64,000 nucleotides of DNA from NCBI RefSeq assembly GCF_030547185.1, contig NZ_JAUOQR010000006.1:124001-188000 (forward strand), written 5' to 3'. Every line of letters begins with the position of its first letter. Position 1 is the first letter of the stretch. Below, piece by piece: positions 17,769 through 30,061 of this stretch. The stretch comes from Neptuniibacter sp. 1_MG-2023 (GTDB taxonomy: Bacteria; Pseudomonadota; Gammaproteobacteria; Pseudomonadales; Balneatricaceae). A program made the translations under genes and the position numbers. The notes beneath the pieces were generated by a model. That model did not search any database. It was not told the DNA's origin and saw nothing but the letters and a program-made list of their open reading frames with translations.

Positions 17769-18827
17769 TTAACCTTGCCAACGGTAGCTCAATATTTTGA
17801 AGCCATTAAGATCTAATTGCTGATCCATCGCTTGAATACGAGGTTCAACGCCGATTGCTTGCTGCAGCTGCTTCTCACTTCCATCTAGCTCCAATCTCAA
17901 AACAACGTCACCACCCATCACCCTTTCAGGCTTTAGTGTACGTACGATCGGAAGGGATTTTAAGAAATCAGTCATCTGCACATAATTACTTAAGCTATTG
18001 ATATTACTCACCTTAACAGCAACCCCTGATTGAAAATAGCTCAAATCATGGCTAACAACGGGATTAAACAACTGATCGGATATAGTATCTACCATTTGAG
18101 TCAAGACCGATTCTGCGTTACCTGAATAGGATAGCCGCTCAACCTTCCCATCCGTTAAAAAGATAGCTTCTAACTGAATCACGCCCGAATTTGATTTTTG
18201 CAGCCTCGCAGCAATCACAGCATCAGGACGATAGCGTATTGAGGAGGCTTGTACTGCATCTTCAAATAACCCCCACACATCACTCACCTGTATTGCCGTC
18301 TGATCCTGCAAATCTAACAAAGGCAGTTGAATAGGAAGGCCACGAGCGCGAGCAGTTGAATTTAATAAATTAATCTCAACACTATCAGCAGAAACGAAGT
18401 CTTGATAACCCTGTTGATCAGAGACTAACCACACCAACAAGGTCGGACGCTGAATACCTAATGGCTTCACCCCAGTTTGAGTAATCAAGTGATCAACGGC
18501 AGCACTGTTATAATCAAGAAGAAGTCTTGTAACATTTTGCCCCGCAATGATTCGACTCGTAAAACTAAACTGCTGTAAAAAAGTCGATGGCGTCTGCAAT
18601 TGCTGACGAATAACAGGATGCGTATTCAATGAACGTTTACCTGATACTTTTACCAGAACCTGTTTCAGGCCTTCAGTAATTTGTGCATCAGTCGGCGCCT
18701 GCGTTTCAGCGTTCACGGGTAGTTCAACGCTGTAAAGGTTACTCATAGTGCCTGCATGAGCAACGGGAGTAACAACAGCAAAAACAAATACAAGTAAGGT
18801 GATGCAATAAGTCCGCAAGACGTCCAT
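17769..18827 (-). CDS. DUF2066 exported protein
   Basis: 352 residues with a clear signal peptide (hydrophobic core to about residue 22, cleavage after VAHA). The family typically lies next to perM-hda and opposite purM, as here, but has no established function. Recognisable family-like segments are SVELPVNAETQAP, GLKQVLVKVSGKRSL and RPTLLVWLVSD. It is likely periplasmic. It is first in the probable DUF2066-perM-hda operon. I base the assignment on both sequence and synteny. Confidence 0.85.
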   Translation of the reverse strand: MDVLRTYCITLLVFVFAVVTPVAHAGTMSNLYSVELPVNAETQAPTDAQITEGLKQVLVKVSGKRSLNTHPVIRQQLQTPSTFLQQFSFTSRIIAGQNVTRLLLDYNSAAVDHLITQTGVKPLGIQRPTLLVWLVSDQQGYQDFVSADSVEINLLNSTARARGLPIQLPLLDLQDQTAIQVSDVWGLFEDAVQASSIRYRPDAVIAARLQKSNSGVIQLEAIFLTDGKVERLSYSGNAESVLTQMVDTISDQLFNPVVSHDLSYFQSGVAVKVSNINSLSNYVQMTDFLKSLPIVRTLKPERVMGGDVVLRLELDGSEKQLQQAIGVEPRIQAMDQQLDLNGFKILSYRWQG

Positions 18828-19022
18828 TAAGCTGCCTCAAAGTTTGCAAACAGGAAGATGGCGTAACTGTACCACAAGCTGATAATGCTTTTTAGATGGT
18901 TTCTTATGACATTTTGTTAATTTTGCATCAGGATATGAGTGTATTAAATCCCAAGAAACGGTAGAATACGCGCAATAATTTTCTTCCATATTTTCCCTTG
19001 TACATGAAAGGTTAACTGATCC

Positions 19023-20081
19023 ATGTCTACCGGTTCTGATAGCAGCTCACTGAGCTATAAAGATGCGGGTGTCGATATCGACGCTGGCAATGCCCTCGTT
19101 GATCGTATTAAAGGCGTAGCAAAAAGCACCGCCCGCCCAGAAGTAATGGGAGGCTTAGGTGGTTTCGGCGCACTATGTCGTATCCCTGAAGGCTATCGTA
19201 AACCTGTACTTGTTTCAGGTACTGACGGTGTCGGTACTAAACTACGTTTAGCTATGGATTTAGGTAAACACGACACTATTGGTATCGATTTAGTCGCTAT
19301 GTGTGTCAACGACTTGATTGTAGCCGGCGCAGAACCTCTACTTTTCTTAGATTATTACGCGACGGGTAAACTTAACGTTGATACTGCAGCAGATGTTGTA
19401 ACAGGCATAGGCAAAGGTTGCGAGCTTGCCGGAGCCGCTTTAGTCGGCGGTGAAACAGCAGAAATGCCAGGCATGTACGAAGGCGAAGATTACGACTTAG
19501 CCGGATTCTGTACAGGCGTAGTAGAAGAAGATGACATTATAGATGGTAGCCAAGTTAAAGTCGGTGACGTACTGATCGGTTTAGCCTCTTCAGGTCCCCA
19601 TTCAAACGGTTACTCTTTGATTCGTAAAATCTTAGAAATAAGCGGCACTGAATTAACTGCTGAATTAGATGGCAAACCTCTGGCTGATGCTTTAATGGCA
19701 CCAACGCGGATCTATGTTAAGTCTCTGCTTAAGCTCATTAAAGAGTCACAAGTTAATGCGCTATCTCACATTACTGGCGGCGGTTTACTTGAGAATATCC
19801 CACGCGTACTTCCGGCTAACGCCAAAGCGGTAATTAATACGCAGTCTTGGACTTTGCCTCCTGTTTTCACATGGTTGCAAGAACAAGGAAATGTAGCAAC
19901 AACTGAAATGTACCGCACATTTAACTGCGGCGTCGGCATGGTGATCTGTGTACCTGCTGAAAAACAAGAAGAAGCCCTTTCTATTCTGGCTGATGCCAAT
20001 GAAGAGGCTTGGGTAATCGGTTCTATTGCTGAAGCAAACAACGGCGAAGAACAGGTTGAACTTGCAGGCATGGGAGTTTAA
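19023..20081 (+). CDS. purM: Phosphoribosylformylglycinamidine cyclo-ligase PurM
   Basis: AIR synthetase, the fifth step of purine synthesis: FGAM plus ATP to AIR. 352 residues. Typical segments are [42 protein letters not shown] and [14 protein letters not shown]. First gene of purM-purN-DUF3108, divergent from DUF2066 across 195 bases in which I could not identify a convincing PurR operator. Confidence 0.98.
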   Translation: MSTGSDSSSLSYKDAGVDIDAGNALVDRIKGVAKSTARPEVMGGLGGFGALCRIPEGYRKPVLVSGTDGVGTKLRLAMDLGKHDTIGIDLVAMCVNDLIVAGAEPLLFLDYYATGKLNVDTAADVVTGIGKGCELAGAALVGGETAEMPGMYEGEDYDLAGFCTGVVEEDDIIDGSQVKVGDVLIGLASSGPHSNGYSLIRKILEISGTELTAELDGKPLADALMAPTRIYVKSLLKLIKESQVNALSHITGGGLLENIPRVLPANAKAVINTQSWTLPPVFTWLQEQGNVATTEMYRTFNCGVGMVICVPAEKQEEALSILADANEEAWVIGSIAEANNGEEQVELAGMGV

Positions 20082-20089
20082 TCCAGCCT

Positions 20090-20740
20090 ATGACCAAAAG
20101 AATCGTTGTCCTGATTTCAGGTAGTGGTTCGAATCTGCAAGCTATAATGGACGCTATCGATACAGGCCAGATCAATGGCCGTATCGAAGCTGTTCTTAGC
20201 AATAAAGCCGAGGCTTTTGGCTTGCAGCGCGCCCAAAATGCTAATATTCCAGCAATCACGTTAAAACATACTGACTTTGAAGATCGCCTCAGCTTTGATC
20301 AAGCGATGATTAAAGAGATAGATCAGTATCAACCTGACCTTATTGTACTTGCTGGTTTCATGCGGATTCTGACACCGGAGTTTGTTCGTCATTATCAAGG
20401 ACGGATGCTTAATATCCACCCATCCTTACTCCCTAAATATAAAGGCCTACATACGCATAAGCGTGCGATTGAAGCGGGTGACAAAGAACACGGCTGCACT
20501 GTACATTTTGTGACTGAAGAGCTTGATGGGGGCCCCCTTGCTGTTCAGGGTAAAGTCAGTGTCACTATGGATGATAATGAAGAGAGCTTACAGCAAAAAG
20601 TACATGCTATTGAGCATGTAATATACCCACTTGCCGTTGAGTTATACTGTGCTAATAAGTTAATCTGGACTCAAAACGGGATACTTATGGATGGTAACAC
20701 CCTGCCATCGCAAGGCTATCAAGTGGCTCCATTAGATTAA
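20090..20740 (+). CDS. purN: Phosphoribosylglycinamide formyltransferase PurN
   Basis: 10-formyltetrahydrofolate-dependent GAR transformylase, third step of purine synthesis. 216 residues. N-terminal ISGSGSNLQAIMDAI binds the phosphate of GAR. The catalytic Asn and His are in LNIHPSLLPKYKG, and the later Asp is in FVTEELDGGP. It starts eight bases after the purM stop, so the two are co-transcribed. Confidence 0.97.
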   Translation: MTKRIVVLISGSGSNLQAIMDAIDTGQINGRIEAVLSNKAEAFGLQRAQNANIPAITLKHTDFEDRLSFDQAMIKEIDQYQPDLIVLAGFMRILTPEFVRHYQGRMLNIHPSLLPKYKGLHTHKRAIEAGDKEHGCTVHFVTEELDGGPLAVQGKVSVTMDDNEESLQQKVHAIEHVIYPLAVELYCANKLIWTQNGILMDGNTLPSQGYQVAPLD

Positions 20741-20752
20741 GAGGATATAATT

Positions 20753-21466
20753 ATGTTTAGAATTTTATTGAGGACGCCACTTATACCTTTAGCCTCTCTT
20801 TTCTTCTTAACTACCCCTCTTCATGCTGACGTATCTGTATTTACACCCTTTACAGCATCCTATGAATTAGATTGGGATGGCCCTATTTCAGTGAGTGGCG
20901 ACACAATTCGCCAACTAAAAAAGTCACCCGATGATAGCTGGACGTTCGAATCTAAAGCTAACTCTATGTTTGCCAGCATATTCGAAAAAAGCCACTTCCA
21001 ATGGAACGACAAAGCACTCTCCCCTCTTCATTACACATTTAAGCGCAGCGTTTTTGGCAAAAAACGTAACGCAGAAATCAGCTTTGACTGGGAAAACAAT
21101 CGCGTTACTAATGAAGTAGACGATAAACCTTGGCAGATGGATGTGACCCCCGGCGTACAAGATAAAATAAGTTACCAAATGCTACTCCAGCAGGAGCTAG
21201 CTAAAGGGGAAACCAGTTTTATCTATCAAGTTGCCGATGGCGGTATTTTAAAAGAGTATAAATTCCAGGTAGATGGCCAAGAGGTAATTGAAGCCCCTAT
21301 AGGCGTCTATGAAACTATTAGAGTAAAACGTGTTCGTGAAGAGAACAGCCCAAGGCAAACCTATATCTGGTTTGCCCCAGAACTCAACTATCAAATAATT
21401 AAGCTCAAACAGATAGAGAAAAAAGATAAAGCTTATACTCTATTACTGAAAGAGTTAACACTCTAA
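20753..21466 (+). CDS. DUF3108 exported protein
   Basis: 237 residues with a signal peptide (hydrophobic core, cleavage after LHA near residue 25). The body is rich in beta strands, with family-like segments FTASYELDWDGP, FKRSVFGKKR and APIGVYETIRVKRVRE. DUF3108 proteins often follow purN in gammaproteobacteria; the role is unknown, with a periplasmic or outer-envelope location likely. GAGGAT precedes the ATG. Its stop and the stop of the convergent EAL gene are separated by a single base. Confidence 0.85.
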   Translation: MFRILLRTPLIPLASLFFLTTPLHADVSVFTPFTASYELDWDGPISVSGDTIRQLKKSPDDSWTFESKANSMFASIFEKSHFQWNDKALSPLHYTFKRSVFGKKRNAEISFDWENNRVTNEVDDKPWQMDVTPGVQDKISYQMLLQQELAKGETSFIYQVADGGILKEYKFQVDGQEVIEAPIGVYETIRVKRVREENSPRQTYIWFAPELNYQIIKLKQIEKKDKAYTLLLKELTL

Positions 21467-21467
21467 G

Positions 21468-22685
21468 TTAATCTATTTCAGGAATCCAGCCTGCAGGCAT
21501 TGCACTAAAGCGGCTAAACAGGTCGGATTCCCGCTGCTCATCCCTCAAATCTGCCAATAGAATCCTAGAATTATCTAGAAATAAAACAGCCGTTTGCGCT
21601 CTAAGTCCCGTATGGATATCTTGATAAGGTTCAGAAAAAACCAAACGACTTTGTGTGTCAGCAGAGCCTAACAACTCAAAAAAGTATGGCCGCCAACTCC
21701 AATTATATCCATTATGGCTATTATCCTTGATCCAACCTTTATCACTATTTTCATAGTTTGGTGAGATCTGATTACCTAACCGATCACAAAGATAGAAACG
21801 TAATAGGTGATCTGCAGCAACAAAATGCTCTAAATCCCCATCATCATTTGCGGCTCTTAGCACCTCACGAAGGGACAATAACTCCGCTTTTATTTTATCC
21901 GCTCGCCAATGACTACGTGAGGTTGCCTCTATAGCACGATCACGGTAATGGCTTAATAAGTTTCTCACCTTTACGACAGTACTATCCGGCGCTTCCATTT
22001 TCTCAGTGGCAGCTGAAAACAAAAAGCCTTGAACGTAAACCGCATTACAACTCAATGCTAAGTAATACTCATCTTCCGTTTCCACGCCTTCACACAGTAC
22101 TTTACTACCAAGTTTAGACGCTAATTCACCCAACATCTGTATCATAGATGACCTACGATCATCTTCAGCACCGCTCTTTATAAGCGTCATATCAAGTTTA
22201 ATAATATCGGGTTTCAACAGCGCGATTCGATCAAGCTGAGAGAAGCCTGTACCAAAATCATCTATAGCAACTCTAAACCCTTGTTCACGATAGCGATCCA
22301 CTAAACGCTCAATCACATCAAGATCACCATCTAACTCTGTAATCTCTATAACAACTTTGGAACTATCTGCTGCAAGTGATTTAATCATTTCAAGAGTCGG
22401 TAAATTCTCTAATGACTCTAAATACTGTAACCACTCAGGAGAAATATTAATGCTCAAAAAGGTATCGTCGGGAAGCGCTTCAAGTTGCTTTAACGCTTTT
22501 AATCGAACATCTCGATCCAACACAATACGTTCTTTAACATCAATAGTGTGATCCGAAAAGAGCCCGCCGGCTGAAACCACATTACCCGCTGAATCCTTCA
22601 TACGCGCTAAAGCTTCATAACCGGCTATACGTCCTGTAGCCGTTTCAATAATGGGCTGAAAATAAGGAAAAACTGTAACGCTCAT
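21468..22685 (-). CDS. EAL-domain c-di-GMP phosphodiesterase with C-terminal sensory region
   Basis: 405 residues from an ATG at 22685 preceded by AAGGG and GAG; the frame also opens at 22730. The N-terminal EAL domain (about 1-245) appears catalytically complete: EALAR near residue 23, NISPEW, EITE, DDFGTGFSQL, IKLD, CEGVET and the final Gln in YVQGFLF. It should hydrolyse c-di-GMP to pGpG. The C-terminal part (about 290-400: FYLCDRLGNQISPN, GWSWRPYFFELL-like region) resembles the Cache-like C-domain of YkuI-type proteins. It has no membrane segment. It lies 70 bases downstream of a diguanylate cyclase gene on the same strand, a likely matched pair. Confidence 0.9.
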   Translation of the reverse strand: MSVTVFPYFQPIIETATGRIAGYEALARMKDSAGNVVSAGGLFSDHTIDVKERIVLDRDVRLKALKQLEALPDDTFLSINISPEWLQYLESLENLPTLEMIKSLAADSSKVVIEITELDGDLDVIERLVDRYREQGFRVAIDDFGTGFSQLDRIALLKPDIIKLDMTLIKSGAEDDRRSSMIQMLGELASKLGSKVLCEGVETEDEYYLALSCNAVYVQGFLFSAATEKMEAPDSTVVKVRNLLSHYRDRAIEATSRSHWRADKIKAELLSLREVLRAANDDGDLEHFVAADHLLRFYLCDRLGNQISPNYENSDKGWIKDNSHNGYNWSWRPYFFELLGSADTQSRLVFSEPYQDIHTGLRAQTAVLFLDNSRILLADLRDEQRESDLFSRFSAMPAGWIPEID

Positions 22686-22755
22686 ATATAAAACTCTACC
22701 CTTACTTAACTCTAAACCAATTTGGAACACTTAATTCCAAATCAATAATTTAAAT

Positions 22756-24219
22756 TCACGAAGATACTGAACTACCTTTGCGTTTATTTTTTTTAGATTC
22801 ATACATACGTTGATCAGCAAGCAATAGAAGATCGTAACTATCTTTAGAATCTGCAGGATAAGTTGATACACCCACACTACAATCCAAAAAGATCTCTTCT
22901 CCCTCCCAATCAAAAGGTCTTTGAAAAACATCGCCTATCGCCTTACGACAACTTTCAAAAGCCTCATCATCTTTTACATCTATCATTAAAACTACAAATT
23001 CATCCCCACCATAACGAGCAACAAAATCTGATTTCCTAACAGCATTTTTTAATCGATTAGAAAATTTCTTTAAAAGAATATCACCAACCCCATGCCCAAA
23101 CAGGTCATTTACTGGCTTAAACTTATCAAGATCAATAAAGAAAATCCCTAACTTACCTTCATATCGCTCAGCTCGAGCCACCTCGAGTTCCAATCTATCT
23201 AACAAGCCTCGTCTATTACCAAGCCCCGTAAGAAGATCATGACTGGCAAGATAAGATAAATGCTCCTGAACCTCCATATGGTGGCTAATATCATTGATCG
23301 TCGTTATCAAAAACTGCTTTCCATTTAAGACAAAGCTACGTTTTAATAATTCAATTTTTATAGCCTCACCCGTTGCAGTAATAGCAAAGGTTTCATCATT
23401 CTCGACTCTAAAAAGCTTAGTCTCGGTCAGCTTCAAAAAGTCCTTTTTTGAATAACCAAACTTTTCTAAGCTCATAGCATTAGCAAACTGAACTTCACCT
23501 TTTTCATTAAAGACAATCAAACAAGCTGCAGCACTATTGACTAAATGCATGAAGCTTTGCATTAACATTTCAGTCTCTTCCGAGCGTTTGTTATAGAGCC
23601 TAACAATGATCGCAAAATTCAATAACGCTAACACAAAAGCAAATGCCTGAACCCAGCGCAGGCTCGTTGTCTTCTCTGCCGCCATCTGCTCAATTCGAAA
23701 AGTTAAGGCATTCATGAGACCAAGCATTTTTAAATTACTGTTTTTACTGATCTCTAATGCGCTATTAAAAGCGACTTGATCTTCAGGATTCTCAAGCAGC
23801 CTTTCTATATGTAAACCTAAGGCTTCAATCAACCCACGGGTTTCAGACACAAACTGCAGAGCAATAGGGTCTGACAAACCTGGAAATTTTTTACTATCAC
23901 CTAAACCGCCAACAGCATCGCCACCCTCTTCAAAAACAACCAATGTAGAGAGGAATAATTTATAGACATACTCCAACTCTTTTTTATAGGTAACTGAACT
24001 CATCTGATCATCAGACATTAAAAGCAAAACTTTCGTCATTCGCTGCGACAACATCCTCTGTCTGCCAGCTATATTTATGGCTAATGCATCATCTTCAACT
24101 TGCTGAGTAATGAAGAAATTTATGCCCAAAGCAGTGCAGTCAAGCACCAAAAAGAAGCATATAACAATAGTTATAACGCTTTTCCCTTTATAGGGTCTGC
24201 TCAAAGCTGCATGCGCCAT
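22756..24219 (-). CDS. Membrane diguanylate cyclase, PilJ-PAS-GGDEF
   Basis: 487 residues. A first membrane segment lies at about 14-35 and a second at about 190-210. Between them is a PilJ/NarX-like helical sensor domain with the signature NIAGRQRMLSQRMTKVLL. A cytoplasmic PAS domain follows (about 220-315), then GGDEF (about 325-485). The active-site loop is an intact RYGGDEF near residue 402, preceded five residues earlier by RKSD, a product-inhibition I-site (RxxD). It should make c-di-GMP with feedback control. The natural ligand of the sensor part is unknown; the same domain type binds nitrate in NarX. Upstream of the EAL gene. Confidence 0.92.
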   Translation of the reverse strand: MAHAALSRPYKGKSVITIVICFFLVLDCTALGINFFITQQVEDDALAINIAGRQRMLSQRMTKVLLLMSDDQMSSVTYKKELEYVYKLFLSTLVVFEEGGDAVGGLGDSKKFPGLSDPIALQFVSETRGLIEALGLHIERLLENPEDQVAFNSALEISKNSNLKMLGLMNALTFRIEQMAAEKTTSLRWVQAFAFVLALLNFAIIVRLYNKRSEETEMLMQSFMHLVNSAAACLIVFNEKGEVQFANAMSLEKFGYSKKDFLKLTETKLFRVENDETFAITATGEAIKIELLKRSFVLNGKQFLITTINDISHHMEVQEHLSYLASHDLLTGLGNRRGLLDRLELEVARAERYEGKLGIFFIDLDKFKPVNDLFGHGVGDILLKKFSNRLKNAVRKSDFVARYGGDEFVVLMIDVKDDEAFESCRKAIGDVFQRPFDWEGEEIFLDCSVGVSTYPADSKDSYDLLLLADQRMYESKKNKRKGSSVSS

Positions 24220-24359
24220 AAGATCAGTCCTTTTGATATCACTATTTTTTTCAAAACAGCTCGATTACGAATTAAAGCAATAAACAGACCAAAGAAATCA
24301 AACTCTCAGTATAAGACTATAAATAATCTTCCTCCTTAGACTCCTGAAGATACAAACAG

Positions 24360-24992
24360 TTAAAATTTAGTGTAGGAATCTAACTCTTTTTCGACTGGGA
24401 TTTGCCACTTAGATAATAGCTCTCGCGCACTAACAAATTTCTTTTCTGCATCAATTCTTAAATGCTCCAGTGATCCAGTCATCCCAGCCCGAACCCTAAG
24501 CATTTGATATTTAAACAAAGGAATTAATTTTCGCTCTAAACGAACAGAGCAAACTTTATCCTGCTGCATCACAACAGCAGGATCTGAAGTTTCAAAAAGT
24601 TCAGCTTCTAACTGAACCAACTGCTGAGTATGCGCACATAATTCTCGCTGCTCTAACGCAGCGATAGCCGTGAACACATAAGGTCCTGAAATAGGCGTAA
24701 AAGAAGCAATAGCCGTTTCAACACGTCTTTCTGTACGACGTTCTGCCTCAAGTAACTCGTTTTTTCGATAGTTAAGAAACCCCTTTTGGATCTTATCAAT
24801 CGAACCCTGTAATGTTTTATTTTCTTTTGTTAAATCATAGTTCTCTTGACTGAATTGCTGCATAGACGCCAGATCACCAAGCTTTTTGTACTCTGACAAC
24901 TCAGTTTTAAGCATATAACAATAAAAACCAACCCCCGCAGCAACAAGAACAGCCGCCGCAGCTACACCACCTAATACAATAGTTTTATTCAT
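24360..24992 (-). CDS. Single-pass membrane protein with coiled coil, unknown
   Basis: 210 residues, unrecognised. One N-terminal membrane segment (about 6-27) is followed by a Lys/Glu-rich helical stretch likely to form a coiled coil (about 29-95). A C-terminal helical domain contains two Cys residues (C118 in RELCAHTQ and C147 in DKVCSVRL, approximate numbering) that could form a disulfide. It probably faces the periplasm. It lies between sucCD and the diguanylate cyclase on the same strand, but a strong terminator (25084-25112) separates it from sucD. Confidence 0.7.
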   Translation of the reverse strand: MNKTIVLGGVAAAAVLVAAGVGFYCYMLKTELSEYKKLGDLASMQQFSQENYDLTKENKTLQGSIDKIQKGFLNYRKNELLEAERRTERRVETAIASFTPISGPYVFTAIAALEQRELCAHTQQLVQLEAELFETSDPAVVMQQDKVCSVRLERKLIPLFKYQMLRVRAGMTGSLEHLRIDAEKKFVSARELLSKWQIPVEKELDSYTKF

Positions 24993-25083
24993 AAGAATTA
25001 ATCAACAATCGTCTAATTACGGTTAACATCACAATAGTTGCTGAATTATCCAGTCGTCAAACTAAACAGCAAGAAACTAAAAC

Positions 25084-25112
25084 AAAAAAAGGCAGCCGAA
25101 GCTGCCTTTTTC
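25084..25112 (-). terminator. Intrinsic terminator after sucD
   Basis: GGCAGC-CGAA-GCTGCC at 25091-25106 with A-run before and T-run after, so it works on both strands. On the minus strand the loop is a UUCG tetraloop closed by C-G, followed by seven T. It lies 15 bases after the sucD stop and ends the suc transcript. Confidence 0.92.
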
Positions 25113-25127
25113 TTAACAGGAGGTAGC

Positions 25128-26000
25128 TTACCAGCCTGTAAGTTCTTTCAAAGCATCACCGATTTGAGCCAAAGAACGTACAGTCTTAACACCTGCATCT
25201 TCAAGGGCTACAAACTTCTCATCAGCAGTACCTTTACCGCCAGAGATAATCGCACCGGCATGACCCATACGCTTACCTGCAGGTGCAGTAACACCAGCAA
25301 TGTAAGATACAACAGGCTTAGTTACATTTGCTTTGATATAAGCAGCCGCTTCTTCTTCAGCTGTACCACCGATTTCACCGATCATAACAATCGCTTCAGT
25401 CTGTGGATCATTCTGGAACATTTCCAAAATATCGATGAAGTTAGAACCTGGAATTGGGTCACCACCAATACCTACACAGGTAGACTGGCCAAAGCCAGCA
25501 TCTGTAGTCTGCTTCACAGCTTCGTAAGTCAACGTACCTGAACGAGAAACGATACCAACTTTACCCGGTAAGTGAATGTGACCTGGCATAATACCAATTT
25601 TACATTCGCCTGGAGTAATAACACCTGGGCAGTTAGGGCCGATTAGGCGCACGCCTAGCTCGTCACATTTAACTTTACACTGAAGCATATCCATAACAGG
25701 AATATGCTCAGTGATACAAACGATCAGCTTAATTCCACTATTCGCTGCTTCAAGGATAGAATCCTTACAAAAAGGAGCAGGAACATAGATAACAGACGCT
25801 TCTGCGCCTGTTTCAGCAACAGCTTCAGCAACCGTGTTAAATACAGGTAGACCTAGGTGAGTAGAACCACCTTTACCTGGTGTAACACCGCCAACCATTT
25901 TAGTGCCATAGGCAATTGCTTGTTCAGAGTGGAAGGTACCCTGACCACCAGTGAAACCCTGACAGATTACTTTGGTGTCTTTATTAATCAAAACGGACAT
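25128..26000 (-). CDS. sucD: Succinyl-CoA synthetase alpha subunit SucD
   Basis: Couples succinyl-CoA cleavage to nucleoside triphosphate synthesis with SucC. 290 residues. The N-terminal CoA-binding Rossmann part shows [17 protein letters not shown]. The active His that carries phosphate is in GHAGAI near residue 247, and the segment [10 protein letters not shown] is typical. Its ATG shares a base with the sucC stop, giving tight translational coupling. Last gene of sucABlpdCD, followed by a strong terminator. Confidence 0.98.
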   Translation of the reverse strand: MSVLINKDTKVICQGFTGGQGTFHSEQAIAYGTKMVGGVTPGKGGSTHLGLPVFNTVAEAVAETGAEASVIYVPAPFCKDSILEAANSGIKLIVCITEHIPVMDMLQCKVKCDELGVRLIGPNCPGVITPGECKIGIMPGHIHLPGKVGIVSRSGTLTYEAVKQTTDAGFGQSTCVGIGGDPIPGSNFIDILEMFQNDPQTEAIVMIGEIGGTAEEEAAAYIKANVTKPVVSYIAGVTAPAGKRMGHAGAIISGGKGTADEKFVALEDAGVKTVRSLAQIGDALKELTGW

Positions 26001-27166
26001 TATTTACCCTCCGCTGCGTTTACTGCCTGCTGTGCTGCGTCAGTCAAGCTAGTAGCTGCGATGATATCAAGACCAGATTCAGCTAATAGCTTAGAACCTA
26101 GTTCAGCATTGTTACCTTCCAGACGTACTACAACCGGTACGTTTACCCCAACTTCTTTAACAGCACCAATAATACCTTCAGCAATTAGATCGCAACGTAC
26201 GATACCACCAAAGATGTTAACTAATACTGTTTTAACTTTGTCATCAGCTAGGATTAATTTGAACGCTTCAGTAACACGTTCTTTAGTCGCACCGCCGCCA
26301 ACATCAAGGAAGTTAGCTGGGAAGCCTCCGTGCAATGCAACGATATCCATCGTACCCATTGCTAGGCCTGCACCGTTAACCATGCAGCCAATAGTGCCAT
26401 CTAGAGCAACGTAGTTCAGATCCCACTCAGCAGCATGCGCTTCACGCTCATCTTCTTGAGATGGATCATGCATCGCCTGAAGGTCTTTATGACGGTATAC
26501 AGCATTACCATCAATCGCTACTTTAGCGTCTAGGCAGTGCAGGTTACCTGCATCAGTAATAACAAGAGGGTTGATCTCCAGTAATGCAAGATCTTTCTCT
26601 TCGAACATTTTTGCTAGACCAAGGAAAATATGAACGAACTGTTTAATCTGGTCACCTTGTAGGCCCAATTTAAATGCTAGTTCACGACCCTGATATGGCT
26701 GAGCACCCGTCAAAGGATCAATTTCAGCTTTCAGGATTTTCTCAGGAGTTTCTTCAGCAACCTTCTCAATTTCAACGCCACCTTCAGTAGATGCCATGAA
26801 AATAATACGACGAGAAGAACGATCAACTACTGCGCCAAGATAAAGCTCATTAGCGATATCAGTACAGTCTTCAACCAAAATTTTTGCTACCGGCTGACCA
26901 TTAGCGTCAGTCTGATAAGTTACAAGGTTTTTACCAAGCCAGTTAGCTGCGAATTCAGCTGCTTCAGCAGGAGAATCAACCAACTTTACGCCGCCAGCCT
27001 TACCGCGGCCACCTGCGTGAACCTGCGTTTTAACAACCCACTTATCACCGCCAATTTTCTCAGCCGCTGCCGCAGCAGCTTCCGGAGTATCTACCGCGAT
27101 TCCTTTAGAAACCGGCAGACCATATTCGGCAAACAGCTGTTTGCCCTGGTACTCATGAAGATTCAT
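26000..27166 (-). CDS. sucC: Succinyl-CoA synthetase beta subunit SucC
   Basis: 388 residues, the standard length. ATP-grasp fold with N-terminal [37 protein letters not shown] for nucleotide binding, and [12 protein letters not shown] plus [10 protein letters not shown] near the active site. Upstream in the same transcript is lpd, 147 bases away. The gap shows no terminator that I can see. A single-base stop/start overlap couples it to sucD. Confidence 0.98.
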   Translation of the reverse strand: MNLHEYQGKQLFAEYGLPVSKGIAVDTPEAAAAAAEKIGGDKWVVKTQVHAGGRGKAGGVKLVDSPAEAAEFAANWLGKNLVTYQTDANGQPVAKILVEDCTDIANELYLGAVVDRSSRRIIFMASTEGGVEIEKVAEETPEKILKAEIDPLTGAQPYQGRELAFKLGLQGDQIKQFVHIFLGLAKMFEEKDLALLEINPLVITDAGNLHCLDAKVAIDGNAVYRHKDLQAMHDPSQEDEREAHAAEWDLNYVALDGTIGCMVNGAGLAMGTMDIVALHGGFPANFLDVGGGATKERVTEAFKLILADDKVKTVLVNIFGGIVRCDLIAEGIIGAVKEVGVNVPVVVRLEGNNAELGSKLLAESGLDIIAATSLTDAAQQAVNAAEGK

Positions 27167-27313
27167 GCTCTAATCCGTTGTGTTGTCACTATATGATTTT
27201 TCTGTATCGAAAGTCTAAATACGCTTTCGTAACAGCCCTGTTGGGTTCAACAACAAGTATTGCTAAACAGCTAGCTGCGCCGTTGCAGCTAGCCGAGTCA
27301 AAACACTAAGTTA

Positions 27314-28753
<1,440 letters not shown>

Positions 28754-28791
28754 TTACCCTATCTTCACTCTATACTTGTTAAGGACTGACT

Positions 28792-30003
28792 TTAGACTTC
28801 CAGGAGCATACGTGCAGGATCTTCCAGGAGATCTTTAATAGTCACTAGGAATTGTACAGCTTCCTTACCATCAATCATACGGTGATCATATGACAGAGCT
28901 AGGTACATCATTGGTAAGATTTCCACCTGCCCATTCACCGCCATTGGACGCTCTTGGATCTTATGCATACCCAAAATTGCCGTTTGTGGTGGATTTAAGA
29001 TAGGTGTAGACATCAAAGAACCAAATACACCACCATTAGTAATAGTGAATGTACCGCCCTGCATGTCATCCATACCTAACTTACCATCACGGCCACGCTT
29101 ACCAAAATCAGCAATAGTCCCTTCTACATCAGCTAAGCTCATCGCATCAGTATCACGTAGAACCGGAACCATTAAACCGCGTTCAGTTGATACAGCAACA
29201 CCAATATCTTGATATCCGTGATAAACCATATCATTGCCATCAATAGAGGCATTAACCGCTGGGAATTTCTTAAGCGCTTCAGTCGCAGCTTTTACAAAGA
29301 AAGACATGAACCCTAAACGCGTACCGTTATGCGTTTTCTCGAACAGGTCTTTATATTGCTTACGAAGTTCCATTACAGGCTTCATGTTAACTTCATTATA
29401 AGTTGTTAACATAGCCGCACTTTGCTGAGCTTCTACAAGACGCTTAGCAATAGTCGCACGTAGACGCGTCATTGGAACTCGCTTCTCTACACGCTCACCT
29501 ACAGCAACATTCACACTTGGTGCTGCTGGAGCTGCGGCCGTTGGAGCAGGCGCGGCAGCTGCTGGGGCTGGTGCAGGAGCACCATTTTTCATAAAGTTTT
29601 GAACGTCTTCTTTAGTGATACCGCCATTTTTCCCAGTACCTGGGATAGCAGAAGCATCTAAACCGTTCTCTTCAATCAACTTACGCGCTGCAGGCCCTAC
29701 TTTATCTGCATCACCCGTAGATTCCGCTACTGCTTCAGTAGCAGCAGGAGCAGCGCTACCCGCAGCACCCGCCGTGAAATGAGCGATAACTTCATCACTT
29801 AAAACGGTCTCACCTTCACCTTTTAGGATGTCAGCGATCACACCATCTTGTGGTGCTACAACTTCTAAAACAACTTTATCAGTTTCGATATCTACAATCA
29901 GATCATCAGCAGAACACGCTTCACCAGGTTGTTTGTGCCAAGTTGCAATTGTGCCGTCTGCTACTGATTCAGGGAACGTCGGCGCTTTGATTTCGATGGA
30001 CAT
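28792..30003 (-). CDS. sucB: 2-Oxoglutarate dehydrogenase E2, dihydrolipoyl succinyltransferase SucB
   Basis: 403 residues. One lipoyl domain (about 1-77; lipoylated Lys in [11 protein letters not shown]), a linker, a peripheral-subunit-binding domain (about 105-140; [15 protein letters not shown]), an Ala/Pro-rich flexible linker and the catalytic domain (about 170-403). The catalytic His and Asp are in [14 protein letters not shown] near the end. It transfers the succinyl group to CoA and forms the core of the complex. Follows sucA by 58 bases. Confidence 0.98.
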   Translation of the reverse strand: MSIEIKAPTFPESVADGTIATWHKQPGEACSADDLIVDIETDKVVLEVVAPQDGVIADILKGEGETVLSDEVIAHFTAGAAGSAAPAATEAVAESTGDADKVGPAARKLIEENGLDASAIPGTGKNGGITKEDVQNFMKNGAPAPAPAAAAPAPTAAAPAAPSVNVAVGERVEKRVPMTRLRATIAKRLVEAQQSAAMLTTYNEVNMKPVMELRKQYKDLFEKTHNGTRLGFMSFFVKAATEALKKFPAVNASIDGNDMVYHGYQDIGVAVSTERGLMVPVLRDTDAMSLADVEGTIADFGKRGRDGKLGMDDMQGGTFTITNGGVFGSLMSTPILNPPQTAILGMHKIQERPMAVNGQVEILPMMYLALSYDHRMIDGKEAVQFLVTIKDLLEDPARMLLEV

Positions 30004-30061
30004 ATTTTTTCCTTTATCGTTATCACCGTCAGGCGATTAAAAATTATGGTTAATCGCCTGA

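Noticed and set aside
18828-19022. PurR operator upstream of purM
   Set aside because: No dyad resembling ACGCAAACGTTTGCGT was found.
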